Made by a program: the position numbers and the translations under genes. Below the pieces are notes generated by a model. The model was not told where the DNA came from and ran no database searches. It saw only the letters and a program-made list of their open reading frames with translations. A stretch of DNA of 51,895 nucleotides from Rickettsiaceae bacterium (GTDB taxonomy: Bacteria > Pseudomonadota > Alphaproteobacteria > Rickettsiales > Rickettsiaceae). The DNA lies in NCBI GenBank assembly GCA_023301685.1, contig JALZUG010000006.1, forward strand, positions 1 through 51,895, read 5' to 3'. Positions 32,791 to 40,756 of this stretch are shown here, one piece after another. Position 1 is the stretch's first letter. The number at the start of each line of letters is the position of its first letter.

Positions 32791-34386
32791 TTAAAACGAA
32801 GATCCTTCCTCTTTCAAAAACTCTATTTCCTCTGGAGTTGACTTGCGTCCAAGAATTTCGTTTCTGTGGGGATATCTGCCAAAACGGTCGATGATGGCTT
32901 TGTGCTTGAGTTCGTAATCATAGGCGCCTTCCATGCCTGGTTTGTTGAATATCTCAACTGCAATCTCATGCACTTTTTTTGACTCGCTATGCATAAAAGG
33001 CATATATAAAAAGCTCAAATAGGATTCATCAATTGCCTTGTCAAATCCATTTGCAATTGCTTGTTTAACAGCTTCTAGTGCAAGCTCATCGGTAGCAAAG
33101 GCATTTGGAGTATCTCTGAAAATATTACGACTAAACTGGTCAAGTATAATGATTTCAGCAAGAGCACCTTTTGCATTTTTTCTCCATGATGTAAGCTCTC
33201 CTTTGGCGGCCTTTTCATATAAGTCACCAAATCTCTGAGCAATTAGGGCATCAAATTTTGGATCCTTAACCCATCTTTGTTTTGGATCTATTTCTTCAAA
33301 CCAAAATTTAATTACATCATTATATGATAGTGTCATAGCTTCCTCCTTATTACCTTTAAGCTTTGGTACTTCAAATACTTGCCCTACTTCAAGTAACTTT
33401 ACATTATCACCAATTTTCTGCTCTTGCATTGCTTTTCTTAGGGTAATTTTAGCCTCACCTCTTCCTTCATCTGTCAATTTAAAGACGTCATAATGCGAAG
33501 GTATAGTATATGGTTGTCCTAAGTCATGATAAGCTTTTAGCATATCATCTGGATTCATGTGTGCATATTTCATAAACCAACGCGGTTCATATGCTCCCAT
33601 TGGCAGAAGAGCTAAACGAAATTCGCCAAATTTCTCTTTATCTCTTTTAAAATATCGCCCTTCACCATATCCCGAGTCACCGATAAAATATATATTTCCA
33701 CCCCTTGTTTCTATTGTAAGAGCCGCCCAAAGCGCTTTATTTCTATCAAATAATCCACGAGCTGACCAATGCTGCATTGGAGTTAGATGCAGTTTCACAT
33801 TATCCGAGATTTCTACTTCATCACCCCAATCATATGCTTCCACTATTATCCTCTTATCGTGCGAATGGATTATTGCATCATTTCCTAAAGGAGTTATTAT
33901 GCGTGGCTTATGATCTTTCCATAGTTTTTTAATTGTAGATATATCAAGATGATCATAATGATTATGGCTGATCCAAACTACATCTATTGGCGGCAAATCT
34001 TCAAACTTAACACCTGGATCTATTACTCGTTTTGGTCCGGCAAATGAGACGGGACTTGCACGCTCTGACCATACTGGATCAGTTAATATGTTTACCCCCT
34101 GGGTCTGAATAAGAAAAGTAACATGACCAACATTTGAAATTCGCAGATCATCTCCCAAAACTCGAGATGGTGGAATATCATATTGAGATAATTCAATATG
34201 ATTTGGCCATGGAACAGACTTTTTTATTAGTTGCCATTTCAAAAATGTTCCAAAGTTCTTATTATCCTTAATTTCCGGATCAAAAAATCGACTTCCATCA
34301 AAATGATCTGACACTTTTCCCTCATAATAATTTGTACAAGACGATATGGTAACTACAACAAATAACATTGCAAGCAATCTATTCAT
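32791..34386 (-). CDS. Metallo-beta-lactamase-fold lipoprotein fused in frame to DUF924
   Basis: A single 531-residue frame containing two proteins usually separate. Residues 1-17 form a lipoprotein signal (Cys17 in ISSC). Residues 45-345 are a metallo-beta-lactamase domain of the NAPE-PLD/UlaG-like type: HVTFLIQTQGVNILTDPVWS, the metal site HNHYDH (141-146), PMQHWSARG and FIGDSGYGEG. From Met351 (TLSYNDVIKFWFEEIDP) to the end is a complete DUF924 domain of 181 residues. Between them, AAGGAGG stands five bases before the ATG for Met351, which is exactly how a free-standing second gene would start. The stop codon of the first gene appears lost. DUF924 would be exported with the lipoprotein unless also made separately from the internal start. 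Confidence 0.88.
   Translation of the reverse strand: MNRLLAMLFVVVTISSCTNYYEGKVSDHFDGSRFFDPEIKDNKNFGTFLKWQLIKKSVPWPNHIELSQYDIPPSRVLGDDLRISNVGHVTFLIQTQGVNILTDPVWSERASPVSFAGPKRVIDPGVKFEDLPPIDVVWISHNHYDHLDISTIKKLWKDHKPRIITPLGNDAIIHSHDKRIIVEAYDWGDEVEISDNVKLHLTPMQHWSARGLFDRNKALWAALTIETRGGNIYFIGDSGYGEGRYFKRDKEKFGEFRLALLPMGAYEPRWFMKYAHMNPDDMLKAYHDLGQPYTIPSHYDVFKLTDEGRGEAKITLRKAMQEQKIGDNVKLLEVGQVFEVPKLKGNKEEAMTLSYNDVIKFWFEEIDPKQRWVKDPKFDALIAQRFGDLYEKAAKGELTSWRKNAKGALAEIIILDQFSRNIFRDTPNAFATDELALEAVKQAIANGFDKAIDESYLSFLYMPFMHSESKKVHEIAVEIFNKPGMEGAYDYELKHKAIIDRFGRYPHRNEILGRKSTPEEIEFLKEEGSSF
33342..33348 (-). promoter_or_regulatory. Internal Shine-Dalgarno for the DUF924 part of the fusion
   Basis: AAGGAGG on the minus strand, five bases before an in-frame ATG at 33336. 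Translation from here gives a complete 181-residue DUF924 protein without the lipoprotein signal. Confidence 0.65.
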
Positions 34387-34455
34387 ATATTTACCTCCTT
34401 AAAGTTTTACATTATAAGAGATATTAAACGTATGAATTTTTTATGAAAACAAAAT

Positions 34456-35307
34456 ATGCAAAATCACTTACTTATTTTTGGCTATGGATATACCGCAAGC
34501 ACGATGGTTGAAAGCTTAAATCAAGATGAATGGAATATTAGAGGGACTTCAAGATCAAAAACTAAGGATAAGTATTGTAAAATACTTAACTATAACAAAT
34601 TTGAAATTGAAGCAGAGTTAAAGAATGCTACGCATATCTTGGTTTCAATTCCACCAAATAATAACGGAGACATGGTATTTCAAGAGTTCAAAGAGTTAAT
34701 TGAAAATTATAAGAATATAAAATGGATTGGTTATTTTTCTTCAACTGCTGTATATGGAAATCATAGTGGAAATTGGGTTGATGAGAGCACTGATACAAAT
34801 CCATCTAGCCAAAGAGGTATAAACCGTAGATTAGCAGAAAATCAATGGCTAAAATTTGGAAAAGAAAATAGTATCCCCGTAAACATTTTTAGACTATCTG
34901 GAGTTTATGGACCAAATAGAAACGCCCTATTGCAAATAAAAGCTGGTAGAGCTCGCTCAATAAATAAGAAAGATCAAGTTTTTTCAAGGATTCATGTATC
35001 AGACATTGCTCAGATTGTTGAAGCTGCTATGAATAAGGCATTACAAAACGAAATATTTAACCTCGCTGATGATGATCCTTGTTCATCAATTGAAGTCAAT
35101 AACTATGCCGCTGGCTTACTCAAAACTCCAAATCCAGAAATTATCAATTTTGCCGAAGCTAATCTTTCTGGAATGGCAAAAGAGTTTTATAGTGATAACA
35201 GAAGAGTTTCAAACAAAAAAATAAAAGAAAAGCTTGGTATTACACTCAAATTCCCAACATATAGAAAAGGTATAGATAAACTATTTATTGATGAGTATAG
35301 CGACTAA
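34456..35307 (+). CDS. SDR-family NAD(P)-dependent epimerase-like protein (YeeZ-like)
   Basis: Extended short-chain dehydrogenase/reductase of 283 residues. The Rossmann motif is LLIFGYGYTAST at 4-15 (an atypical G-x-G-x-x-A/T form), followed by an NADP-type region with two Arg (RGTSRS). The active-site segment has YFSSTAVYGNHSG, where the Tyr of the usual YxxxK lies earlier than normal, and the N-R-R-L-A-E-N-Q region, so classic epimerase chemistry is doubtful. RLSGVYGPNRN is a common family block. Such YeeZ-like proteins have no settled function. It ends by overlapping the convergent glycosyltransferase-like gene by four bases. Confidence 0.85.
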   Translation: MQNHLLIFGYGYTASTMVESLNQDEWNIRGTSRSKTKDKYCKILNYNKFEIEAELKNATHILVSIPPNNNGDMVFQEFKELIENYKNIKWIGYFSSTAVYGNHSGNWVDESTDTNPSSQRGINRRLAENQWLKFGKENSIPVNIFRLSGVYGPNRNALLQIKAGRARSINKKDQVFSRIHVSDIAQIVEAAMNKALQNEIFNLADDDPCSSIEVNNYAAGLLKTPNPEIINFAEANLSGMAKEFYSDNRRVSNKKIKEKLGITLKFPTYRKGIDKLFIDEYSD

Positions 35308-36029
35308 CGCCAGTTATTTTCTATCCATGGGGTAGGTTTGATATACTTCCAGATATTGCCAAAAAAACCACCTTTTATAGCATCCTCAGGTTTTGGATTA
35401 CCATGGAATACTACTATTTTTACATCTTTTGGTTTCGCAGGAGTTTTAAAATATCTGATTATATAGGTTGGAATACAATGTCTTTTAAATGACTTGCACC
35501 AGCTAGCTGGCCAATAATCTATATCACCAATCTTACGTGAAAGATATATCTGTTCATTACTGTATTTATTAGTCACCTCTTCAATGTGATCTCTGTAATA
35601 TTGAATTACATCGGAATGTGCTCCAATTGTGTAGCAATATACTGATGAGTTACCTATTCCTCGACCTTTCTGCGTCCAGTTTTCAATTATTGTAAATTTG
35701 TTAGAAAACGTAAAAAAACAATCAATATTTTCAACAATAACAATGTCTAGATCTAGAAATAATGCTTTACCTGACAAATCACCAATCTTTTCTGAAAACA
35801 TTCCAAGTTTTCTCCAAGGTGATACGTCTTTTGCCTCTGGAACATCAATTTTAGGCATATCAAAACATTCAACTTCCTCAGAAATACCGCTTCTATCATC
35901 TGTTAGACATACAAATCTATGTGGAATTGTTAGGTGTCTTTTCACCATTGAGTGCAAAACATTTACATCCTTGGATGTATATTTTGTTCCCCATTTCATA
36001 CATATAACATTTACTGGCGCTTGTTTCAT
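35304..36029 (-). CDS. Putative glycosyltransferase (GT8-like)
   Basis: A 241-residue soluble protein. Its start has VNVICMKWGTKYTSKDVNVL, and a FLDLDIVIVENI segment near 90-101 gives the D-x-D metal site of GT-A type glycosyltransferases. A later region contains SNEQIYLSRKIGDIDYWP, similar to the acceptor-side D-E/Q pattern in GT8-like enzymes, and HGNPKPEDA near the end. The sugar donor and acceptor cannot be deduced. It sits alone on the minus strand, next to an SDR protein on the opposite strand that could act on nucleotide sugars, though this is weak context. Related proteins of unknown substrate occur in alphaproteobacteria. Confidence 0.6.
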   Translation of the reverse strand: MKQAPVNVICMKWGTKYTSKDVNVLHSMVKRHLTIPHRFVCLTDDRSGISEEVECFDMPKIDVPEAKDVSPWRKLGMFSEKIGDLSGKALFLDLDIVIVENIDCFFTFSNKFTIIENWTQKGRGIGNSSVYCYTIGAHSDVIQYYRDHIEEVTNKYSNEQIYLSRKIGDIDYWPASWCKSFKRHCIPTYIIRYFKTPAKPKDVKIVVFHGNPKPEDAIKGGFFGNIWKYIKPTPWIENNWR

Positions 36030-36285
36030 ATTTTCACTCTAACAGTAGCTTATAGTTAATTAATTATCTCAGTAATGCATTAAAAACAACGACGATACTC
36101 TTGGCGCCATAGTTTATAGTTTTAGCGACGATAGTCAAGCATATATAAACAAGATACTGGCAAGAAAAACTTTTCTTACATATGGTCTTATGTCATGCTA
36201 GCCGACACCCTAACTACCCATTATTTCAATAATAATTAAGCTCAATTGAAAAATTAATAATTCTGAAAAATATAATTTTAAAAGA

Positions 36286-36362
36286 TGGTACACCCTAGAG
36301 GATTCGAACCTCTGACCTACGGATTAGAAATCCGTTGCTCTATCCAGCTGAGCTAAGGGTGC
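36286..36362 (-). tRNA. tRNA-Arg (TCT)
   Basis: Full 77-base cloverleaf with encoded CCA on the minus strand: acceptor GCACCCT/AGGGTGT (first pair G-U), anticodon stem CGGAT/ATCCG around TTCTAAT-type loop giving anticodon TCT, T arm AGAGG-TTCGAAT-CCTCT. It reads AGA/AGG codons, common in an AT-rich genome. A near-consensus promoter lies upstream at 36400-36428. Confidence 0.96.
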
Positions 36363-36399
36363 ACAGTAAACTCTATGAGTAAATACATAGGTCGGCTAC

Positions 36400-36428
36400 T
36401 TTATAGCAGCGAATTTTTCTTTTTTCAA
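36400..36428 (-). promoter_or_regulatory. Promoter of tRNA-Arg
   Basis: On the minus strand TTGAAA, 17-base spacer, TATAAA: five of six matches in each hexamer. Predicted transcription starts about 30 bases before the tRNA 5' end. Confidence 0.65.
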
Positions 36429-36494
36429 GTAATTTTAGAAAAAATCAGCTCACCTATCATCAAGTTTAGTACATTATGCTTTTTTTATAAAAAT

Positions 36495-37895
36495 CTATAA
36501 CATTCGCATGCGAATCGCTTTTTTGGGGGTAATTTCTTTACTGAAATTTAAAAACTGACTCACAGAATCAACGATATCATCATTCTTTGAGTTTGGGAAA
36601 GTTGTAAGCTCCCGGAGCAAACTTCTATTAAATGCAGATTGTTTTGGCAATAGAATCTTTTCAATCTGGAATAGATCTACAACTGATGCAAATCTAGTAA
36701 CTTTATCCAGTTTTGGTCTTATAGGATTGATATTCGAGTACCCTATAAGCCTTAAATCTTGAATAATTGATTGACCACTTGCTTTATCCTCAACTAAAAT
36801 ATGCTTTGGTAAATAGCGTTTTGCAAATTTTTCAATCGTTTGTTTTAGATCTGGATATATAAGCTTTTTACGAATCATAGATACTAAATAGTATTTGTTA
36901 CCAACTATACCAAAACATGTACCAACACTAAAGTCTGATTTTTCTGTGATCTTAAGAGCAGTATCCCAGCTTTGAATATAATAATCAAATTTTTCAGGAA
37001 GCTCATCATAAAAACTTATATCTTCTTCAGACAGTAAATTATAATTTGATGGTAATGGTTGTTGTAAAAATTGAGCAGCAAAATTTCGTGCTCCCATCTC
37101 CTTCTCAATTTTTGATATAAAATCAACATCATCTCTTTTAGAATTTAAAATCACATCTTGTTTAAACTCATATTTTTTCTGTCCAATACTGTAAAATAAG
37201 TTTTTCGGAGCAACCATAGGAATTTTCAGTAATTCCCAATCACCGCTAGATATTAATTGAGCCGATAAATCTTCTTCATGCAATCTCTGCATAACTATAA
37301 CAATAACTCCATTTTTGCTATCATTTAGCCTAGTTACAAATGTTTGCTCAAACCAATCAATTGCTTTATTTCTTAGTTTCATTGAATTAATTTGCGTCGG
37401 ATTGTGAGGATCATCTACGATTAAATAATTCCCACCTTCACCAGTCGCAGAGCCACCCACACTTGTCGCAAAACGAAAGCCATTTCGTGTAGTCAAAAAC
37501 TTATTCTTACAATTATGTTTTCTGCTAAGTTTAGTTTTTGGAAATAGTTTTCCGTACCAATCTGATTCCAAAACCAATTTGGTATCAAGCGAGTGCTTAA
37601 CGCTTAAAACTGAAGAATAGCTAGCAGCCATAATTCGTGCCTCAGGCGCTTGTGCCAAAAGCCAAGCAGGCCATGCAACACTTACACACACAGATTTCAG
37701 AGCTCTTGGTGGCATATTTATTATCAATCTATTTATCGCACCAGATCTTGCTGCTTCTAGGTAATCAGCAATTAAATCAATATGCCAATTAGAATGATAT
37801 TTTGCACCAGGATTAATAGTGCTAAAAACTTTACCTATAAAACTAGGAAAATCTTGGCGAATTATTGCTTCAAACAGCCTTGCTTCATTATTCAT
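36495..37895 (-). CDS. Phage/gene-transfer-agent terminase large subunit
   Basis: DNA-packaging motor with ATPase and nuclease domains, 466 residues, full length for the family. The P-loop region is NMPPRALKSV (60-69), the variant Walker A of this terminase group, and Walker B is YLIVDDPHN with Asp161-162. The RNase H-like nuclease has SWDTA (about 309), LVEDKASGQ and the C-terminal DDIVD acidic site. The frame is intact with no sign of decay. It overlaps the 93-residue coiled-coil gene by four bases, itself four bases after portal, so the three are one transcriptional unit with portal first. No capsid, protease, tail or integrase genes are seen around it, so it is not part of an intact prophage. 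Confidence 0.93.
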   Translation of the reverse strand: MNNEARLFEAIIRQDFPSFIGKVFSTINPGAKYHSNWHIDLIADYLEAARSGAINRLIINMPPRALKSVCVSVAWPAWLLAQAPEARIMAASYSSVLSVKHSLDTKLVLESDWYGKLFPKTKLSRKHNCKNKFLTTRNGFRFATSVGGSATGEGGNYLIVDDPHNPTQINSMKLRNKAIDWFEQTFVTRLNDSKNGVIVIVMQRLHEEDLSAQLISSGDWELLKIPMVAPKNLFYSIGQKKYEFKQDVILNSKRDDVDFISKIEKEMGARNFAAQFLQQPLPSNYNLLSEEDISFYDELPEKFDYYIQSWDTALKITEKSDFSVGTCFGIVGNKYYLVSMIRKKLIYPDLKQTIEKFAKRYLPKHILVEDKASGQSIIQDLRLIGYSNINPIRPKLDKVTRFASVVDLFQIEKILLPKQSAFNRSLLRELTTFPNSKNDDIVDSVSQFLNFSKEITPKKAIRMRML

Positions 37896-38173
37896 TTTTT
37901 TCTTTTGGTTTCCAGCTTGATTTTCTCAATAAATTTATTCAGAATCTCTTTATCAGATTCATCAAACCCTACCTCTACTTCAAGCTGTTTTTCTTTCGCA
38001 ACTTTATTAAGCTGTGATATAAGATTAACTAATTTATTCAAAATATCCGTAATATTCTTCTGAGTAGAAATTGTATTTTTTGTACTTCCGACCTTGAGCT
38101 CTTCTAGCTCATTTTCTAAAAGAATAACCAGCTTTGTAATAAATTCATATATTTTGTTTATAGTAGTTTTCAC
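37892..38173 (-). CDS. Small coiled-coil protein between portal and terminase
   Basis: A 93-residue, Lys/Glu/Leu-rich protein predicted to be helical throughout, with heptad patterns over about 8-60 (LVILLENELEELKVG; LVNLISQLNK). It has no cysteine, no signal and no known motif. It starts ATG 38173, three bases after the end of portal, and its TGA overlaps the ATG of terminase. By position it could be a small terminase or portal-associated subunit, but no DNA-binding motif is seen, so the role is unproven. Confidence 0.7.
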   Translation of the reverse strand: MKTTINKIYEFITKLVILLENELEELKVGSTKNTISTQKNITDILNKLVNLISQLNKVAKEKQLEVEVGFDESDKEILNKFIEKIKLETKRKK

Positions 38174-38176
38174 AAA

Positions 38177-39361
38177 TTATTCCCCTGATTCCAAATCATT
38201 TACCTTGTCACCACCTTTGATTTGACCAAGCCCCACGAAAGCACGTTTCTCATTTACAGTCATAAAGTTTGCATTAGCAATTTTGGACCACAAGTTCTCA
38301 CGTCTTTTAGTGAGAACAGAAATAGCATCGCGATCAAAATCAATTATTAGATCTTCTTCATACCAATGCGAAAGCCAGTTACTAAGAGCATCTGAATATT
38401 TATCAAGTAGAGGAATAATATTTTCTTCCCACAGAGCAAGACGTGCCTCTTGCATATTGCTATAAGTATTATCTCCACTTATTCCAAGCAATTGTGGTGG
38501 CACATTAAAAGCAATTGCAATGTCACGAGCGCTTGAATCTTTTAATTCAATAAATTTTTCAAAGCGCTCAGCATTATTTGTTTCTTGCCATTTTAGACCT
38601 CCTTCTAGAATTAACGGTTTTCCAGAATTAGAAGCACCACTAAAACCTTCGTAAAATTGCTGTTGTAACCTTTCAAACTGTTCTTCACTTAAATACCCAT
38701 TTCCGTCTTGAAATACTAAAGCTCCGCTTGGTCTTATAGCATTCTTTAGTAATGATTTATTCCAATCCATAATTTTTGCATGTAAATGAATTGGCTTTGC
38801 AGCAGCAGACAGAGAGGAAAGACCGTGATTATCGTCCATAGGGTTATAATTCTTTAAATGCAAAACCCTGCTAATTCTAGTAATTGGATCAATTGAGTAG
38901 TATTGCTCATTCTTAGTATTTTTATATTTGTAAGCTGATCGCATATTTCCAGAAGTAATGTATTCCATCTGGCCTGCGTGCAGATTATACAATTCACCTG
39001 GAGCAGAAGACTTCCTGCCTGACGCCAAAATATAGCTATTTCCATATAGTAAAAGACTAGAAATACTAGACATAAAAAAATCTGCTCCAGATATACTTGG
39101 AGCCGGAGTTTTCAACAACCTTGCTACTGGGTGTAATGGAACCTGCTCTCGTTGCCCACCTTTTTCTTTATATACTTGCCAAGGAATATGACTTGCAGAA
39201 CATGCAATTAAACTTACACATCGATGAACAATGGCGTTTGTCTTATACACATCCACGCCTACCTTTTTTTCGCCTGAATGTTGCATAAAAGGTAAATCCA
39301 ATGTATTAAACGCTTTTTTGATAGGTTGTTTAGAGAATTTCTTAAAATATGACTGTAACAT
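38177..39361 (-). CDS. HK97-family phage portal protein
   Basis: Portal is the dodecameric ring through which DNA enters the capsid. From ATG 39361 it has 394 residues (a TTG at 39376 would add five), full length for the HK97-type family. Recognised segments are the early IVHRCVSLIACSASHIPWQVY, LLKTPAPSISGADFFMSSIS, LLLYGNSYILA, and IAIAFNVPPQLLGISGDNTYSNMQEARLALWEENI, the most conserved block of the family. The N-terminus and C-terminus are complete. It leads the portal-coiled coil-terminase unit. In the Rhodobacter capsulatus gene transfer agent the order is terminase then portal, so this pair is inverted in order. Rickettsiales carry scattered GTA-like genes. Confidence 0.93.
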   Translation of the reverse strand: MLQSYFKKFSKQPIKKAFNTLDLPFMQHSGEKKVGVDVYKTNAIVHRCVSLIACSASHIPWQVYKEKGGQREQVPLHPVARLLKTPAPSISGADFFMSSISSLLLYGNSYILASGRKSSAPGELYNLHAGQMEYITSGNMRSAYKYKNTKNEQYYSIDPITRISRVLHLKNYNPMDDNHGLSSLSAAAKPIHLHAKIMDWNKSLLKNAIRPSGALVFQDGNGYLSEEQFERLQQQFYEGFSGASNSGKPLILEGGLKWQETNNAERFEKFIELKDSSARDIAIAFNVPPQLLGISGDNTYSNMQEARLALWEENIIPLLDKYSDALSNWLSHWYEEDLIIDFDRDAISVLTKRRENLWSKIANANFMTVNEKRAFVGLGQIKGGDKVNDLESGE

Positions 39362-39449
39362 AACAAAATAAACCAATGATTTAATTTAATAGTGGAAATT
39401 TTTATATCAGTTTGATATGAATACACTAAGCTAAATACAAATAAATACT

Positions 39450-39478
39450 TTGCAAACCATTCGTTTTTGCAATAGAAT
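39450..39478 (+). promoter_or_regulatory. Promoter of the TimA gene
   Basis: TTGCAA, 17-base spacer, TAGAAT. The predicted start point lies about 20 bases before the ATG at 39507. Confidence 0.5.
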
Positions 39479-39506
39479 ATATAAATAAAAAAAACATAGG
39501 ATTAAT

Positions 39507-40154
39507 ATGTCTGGGCAACTTCTAGAACTTATAATTTTTGCTGGTATTGCATTCTTTATAATTAACAAATTAATTGCTACACTAGGTAGCACTTCAGAAG
39601 AGGATCAAACTCGCAGCAAATCAATCTTTAAGAATAATGCACATGGCATACGAGATGTCACAAACTCTGCTAAGAAAAAAGCAGCTATTTTAAAACCTAA
39701 ATTTCCTAAGACAAAAAAAGTTAGTCTAAAAGGTTTAGTTGTACCAGGTACTGAAAAAGAAGTAATGGAAGGACTTGCCGATGTATTAGCAAAATTGCCT
39801 AACTTTAGTTTAGATACATTCCTTAAAGGTGCAAAGAGTGCCTTTAAAATGATCGTTGAAGCTGGATCAAATAATGACGATGCTGAGCTAGAGGAACTAG
39901 TAGATAAAAGATATGTAGACCATTTCAAAGCTATGTCACCTAGTTACGGCGAATATTCTAAAGGAAAAACTAACTTAACTGCACAAGTTTCTGAAATTTA
40001 TATGTTTGGTAATAACATATTTGTTAAGATATTATTTGCCGGCAAAAATATTACTAATAAAATCGTAGATATGCATGAAGAATGGACTTTCACAAAAAGC
40101 ACATTAAATTCTGGTCATGAGTGGCACCTAACGAATATAGACAGGCCACAATAA
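39507..40154 (+). CDS. Tim44/TimA family protein
   Basis: A 215-residue alphaproteobacterial relative of mitochondrial Tim44. A single N-terminal helix at about 7-25 (ELIIFAGIAFFIINKLIATLG) anchors it in the inner membrane, followed by a charged linker and a C-terminal Tim44-like domain of the NTF2-like fold (about 85-213) with FLKGAKSAFKMIVEAGSNND and EEWTFTKSTLNSGHEWHLTNI, the W-x-L-x-N-I ending being characteristic. The bacterial role is uncertain; envelope-associated protein contacts are likely. In many alphaproteobacteria the timA gene lies near secB; secB is not here. It has its own promoter. Confidence 0.87.
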   Translation: MSGQLLELIIFAGIAFFIINKLIATLGSTSEEDQTRSKSIFKNNAHGIRDVTNSAKKKAAILKPKFPKTKKVSLKGLVVPGTEKEVMEGLADVLAKLPNFSLDTFLKGAKSAFKMIVEAGSNNDDAELEELVDKRYVDHFKAMSPSYGEYSKGKTNLTAQVSEIYMFGNNIFVKILFAGKNITNKIVDMHEEWTFTKSTLNSGHEWHLTNIDRPQ

Positions 40155-40218
40155 ATTATTGATTGCTGCCCTTATGCAAATGACCAATTATTATTAGCGT
40201 TACAGCGATCAGCTTGTT

Positions 40219-40300
40219 GGCGTCATTCCCGCGAAGACGGGAATCTATAAAATACTTAGGCTTTCGGTGGATTCCCTCCTACACGGAAATAACATCGTCA
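40219..40300 (+). repeat. Decayed palindromic dispersed repeat
   Basis: Left arm CGTCATTCCCGCGAAGACGG and GAATCTA; right arm GGATTCCCTCCTACACGG, then ATAACATCGTC, an imperfect inverted copy. This is the CGTCATTCCCGCG-type repeat common between genes in rickettsial genomes. It lies in the 359-base gap between timA and yidD, which otherwise holds only the hairpin at 40458. Confidence 0.6.
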
Positions 40301-40457
40301 GGAGGAGGCGCTAAAAACTACAAAGTAAAGGAACTACTATAAATGAATGGCTTTGTATAATAACTTTAAATTTTGCGTAGACACTTAGTTAATTATAATT
40401 TTATTGCCCGTGATGAGATGAGCTGTCTTTCAATAGAATCATTCCTTACAAACAACA

Positions 40458-40498
40458 TGAAAAAAGTATCTTTTGCCTTGGCAAAATAACTTTTTTCA
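40458..40498. other. Strong hairpin just upstream of yidD
   Basis: TGAAAAAAGTATCTTTTGCC pairs with GGCAAAATAACTTTTTTCA, about 17-18 pairs with one small bulge and a two-base tip. It ends in a T run on the plus strand and stops 15 bases before the yidD ATG, so it may be a terminator of upstream transcripts or a 5' regulatory hairpin. Confidence 0.5.
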
Positions 40499-40513
40499 CA
40501 GAAGGCGAATTAA

Positions 40514-40756
40514 ATGAAATATATACTTTTATTGATAATCAAATTTTACCAATATTTTATTTCACCTTGGCTTGGAAAGAACTGTAGATTCTACCCAACC
40601 TGCTCATCTTATGCGAAAGAAGCTATCACTACTTATGGATCTTTTAAGGGTTTATACTTAAGTATCAAACGTATATTAAAATGTAACCCTTTATTTTCAG
40701 GTGGATTCGATCCCGTGCCCACAATAGAGAAAAATAATGAGCAAAAAACAAGGTAG
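40514..40756 (+). CDS. yidD: Membrane protein insertion efficiency factor YidD
   Basis: An 80-residue peripheral membrane protein that assists YidC. It has the hallmark pattern [22 protein letters not shown] followed by SYAKEAI and [13 protein letters not shown], with the three conserved Cys residues. Length is normal. Its last 20 bases overlap the start of uvrC on the same strand, so translation of uvrC is likely coupled to it. In many bacteria yidD lies between rnpA and yidC; here it has moved next to uvrC. A strong hairpin lies directly upstream. Confidence 0.96.
   Translation: MKYILLLIIKFYQYFISPWLGKNCRFYPTCSSYAKEAITTYGSFKGLYLSIKRILKCNPLFSGGFDPVPTIEKNNEQKTR

Noticed and set aside
36286-39361. 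tRNA-Arg as an integration site for the portal-terminase genes
   Set aside because: Integrated elements usually abut the 3' end of a tRNA. Here the phage genes lie on its 5' side, no duplicate of the tRNA 3' end was seen, and no integrase is present.
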